Source: Utricularia gibba
Taxonomy: Eukaryota > Streptophyta > Magnoliopsida > Lamiales > Lentibulariaceae
Direction of reading: 5' to 3'
DNA length: 64,000 nt
Assembly (NCBI GenBank): GCA_002189035.1
Contig: NEEC01000004.1
Coordinates: 2,108,001 to 2,172,000, forward strand
Shown: piece after piece, positions 63,075 through 64,000 of the stretch
How the letters are laid out: every line of letters starts with the position of its first letter
Numbering within the stretch: position 1 is the stretch's first letter
Position numbers and translations under genes: made by a program
Notes under the pieces: generated by a model
The model's input: only the letters and a program-made list of their open reading frames with translations
Told to the model about the DNA's origin: nothing
Databases searched by the model: none

Positions 63075-63465
63075 CACCAGGCACCCACATGAGCAAATGT
63101 GGGTGCCTAGAATATGGTTGCACACATAAGGATAGAACATAAGGATAGAGTGCAATATTTTTGTTAAAATAAATAATGCACTCGATTCTTATCATTCCTA
63201 AAGATAGAGTGTCTGGAATATGGTTGCACATTCGTAGACACCCTTCTGAGGCATCCACATGAGAGAAGTGGATGTTTGGAAAAAAAACTGTCTCAAACAC
63301 CCCCTCCCAAACATCCTAATGAGCAAATATGGGTGCTTGGAAATGGTCTCACCCGCTCTTCCTAGACACCCATGTGAGGCATTGTGGGTGTCTGGAAAAG
63401 GGTATCCTACTATCTAGACACTCACACGAGGCAATGTGGGTGTCTGGAATATGGTCTAAGCGATA
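63075..63465. repeat. Array of five hairpin-forming repeats
   Basis: A unit with consensus AGACACCCACATGAGGCAA, then TGTGGGTGTCTGGAATATGG recurs at about 63079-63108, 63252-63274, 63307-63340, 63364-63393 and 63416-63445. Each unit is an inverted repeat around a GAG.CAA-like loop. The first has perfect 12-base arms (AGGCACCCACAT and ATGTGGGTGCCT). The last has 11-base arms with one G-T pair. The array starts about 110 bases after the hAT stop codon. Hairpin-rich subterminal repeats are known from hAT elements, so this may be its 3' subterminal region. Confidence 0.75.
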
Positions 63466-63469
63466 GATG

Positions 63470-64000
63470 AATATTCTTTATTTACTTAAATTTTATTTCA
63501 ATGTTTAATTCACATGTGATTTAATTTTTTTATAATATTTAGGATATATTAAAAAATTTCATTTTCAAATTTTTATGTTTCAATTAATGCACGAAAAAAA
63601 AAATTATAATTTGGAAAATTAAGTCTTCTTTCAAAATTGTGCAATTCCCAAATATTAGGGTATGGGTACCTAGATAATACAATTTTACGGGTAACGGTGC
63701 CAGTCGCCCACATTAGCGACTCTGGGTGCCTCAAAATTGGAGTAATTAAACAATACTTCCAAAAGAATTACACAGTGGGTTCGCATCGAAAATTTTCTTA
63801 GCTCTTTCCCCCTCCCCCCAGCCGAGAGCGACCGGACACCCCCACAGTCCCACTACCTACTTGGAGTATTATTTAAATTAAACAAGGTAAGTGATTAATT
63901 TACCACCATGGGTTACTAATCTGTGTTCCAAATTGAAATACCTTGTCCAATTATTGTAGTTTGATTTTTTATACAATATCTATGGATGTTTTGTAAATGT
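63470..64000. other. Intergenic, end of window
   Basis: AT-rich with one more short hairpin (AGTCGC ... GCGACT at about 63701-63722) near GGGTGCCTC text resembling the preceding array. No gene recognised. Confidence 0.35.

Overview
The window is nuclear DNA of a flowering plant, probably a eudicot; I cannot name the species. The evidence is spliced genes with short AT-rich GT-AG introns, plant-only gene families (GT-2 and HRA1-type trihelix factors, ROH1/DUF793, phytocyanin, ERF, ESV1, BSK, chloroplast FtsH, purple acid phosphatase), long AT-rich intergenic DNA, and decayed Ty1/copia, hAT and Mutator-like transposons. I saw no bacterial features, CRISPR array, rRNA or convincing tRNA.

Layout. 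0-7 kb is a transposon nest. A degenerate Ty1/copia element A (about 930-6765, + strand) has two LTRs and gag, integrase, RT and RNase H remnants. It carries at least one further LTR inside it, and it sits inside the gag of an older copia element B on the - strand. 9.4-11.1 kb holds a two-exon GT-2-type trihelix gene (-). 11-19 kb is mostly AT-rich, with a small GC island at 13.4-13.7 kb and a possible MITE-like element at 15.4-16.3 kb. 19.5-20.4 kb is an intronless HRA1-like trihelix gene (-). 22.4-23.4 kb is a roughly 990 bp element with long terminal inverted repeats and a 10 bp target duplication. 26.2-27.3 kb is a ROH1-like gene (+), 27.5-28.4 kb a four-exon phytocyanin-like gene (-), and 31.7-33.1 kb an ERF gene of the ABR1 type (+). 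33-42 kb is repeat-rich, with two LTR-like blocks. 42.6-44.9 kb is an 11-exon ESV1 gene (+). 47.3-49.8 kb is a nine-exon BSK gene (+), convergent with a five-exon FTSH1/5-type gene at 49.9-52.4 kb (-). 55.8-57.1 kb is a three-exon PAP29-like phosphatase (-). 61.6-63.5 kb holds a copia RT scrap, a hAT transposase C-terminus and an array of hairpin repeats.

The genes do not form one pathway, as expected for a plant chromosome. By family role they cover transcription (two trihelix factors and an ERF), plastid function (ESV1 in transitory starch, FtsH in thylakoid protein quality control), brassinosteroid signalling (BSK), exocyst and cell-wall-related functions (ROH1, phytocyanin) and phosphate or redox chemistry (PAP).

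Exon models were built by hand from splice consensus, reading-frame phase and family similarity. Exon phases close exactly for the trihelix, phytocyanin, ERF, ESV1 and FTSH genes. The BSK and PAP genes each carry an apparent one-base frameshift in exon 1. I identified no complete new biological system. The most notable observations are the nested copia insertions, the long-TIR element, two GC-AG introns in BSK, and two sets of repeated hairpins.
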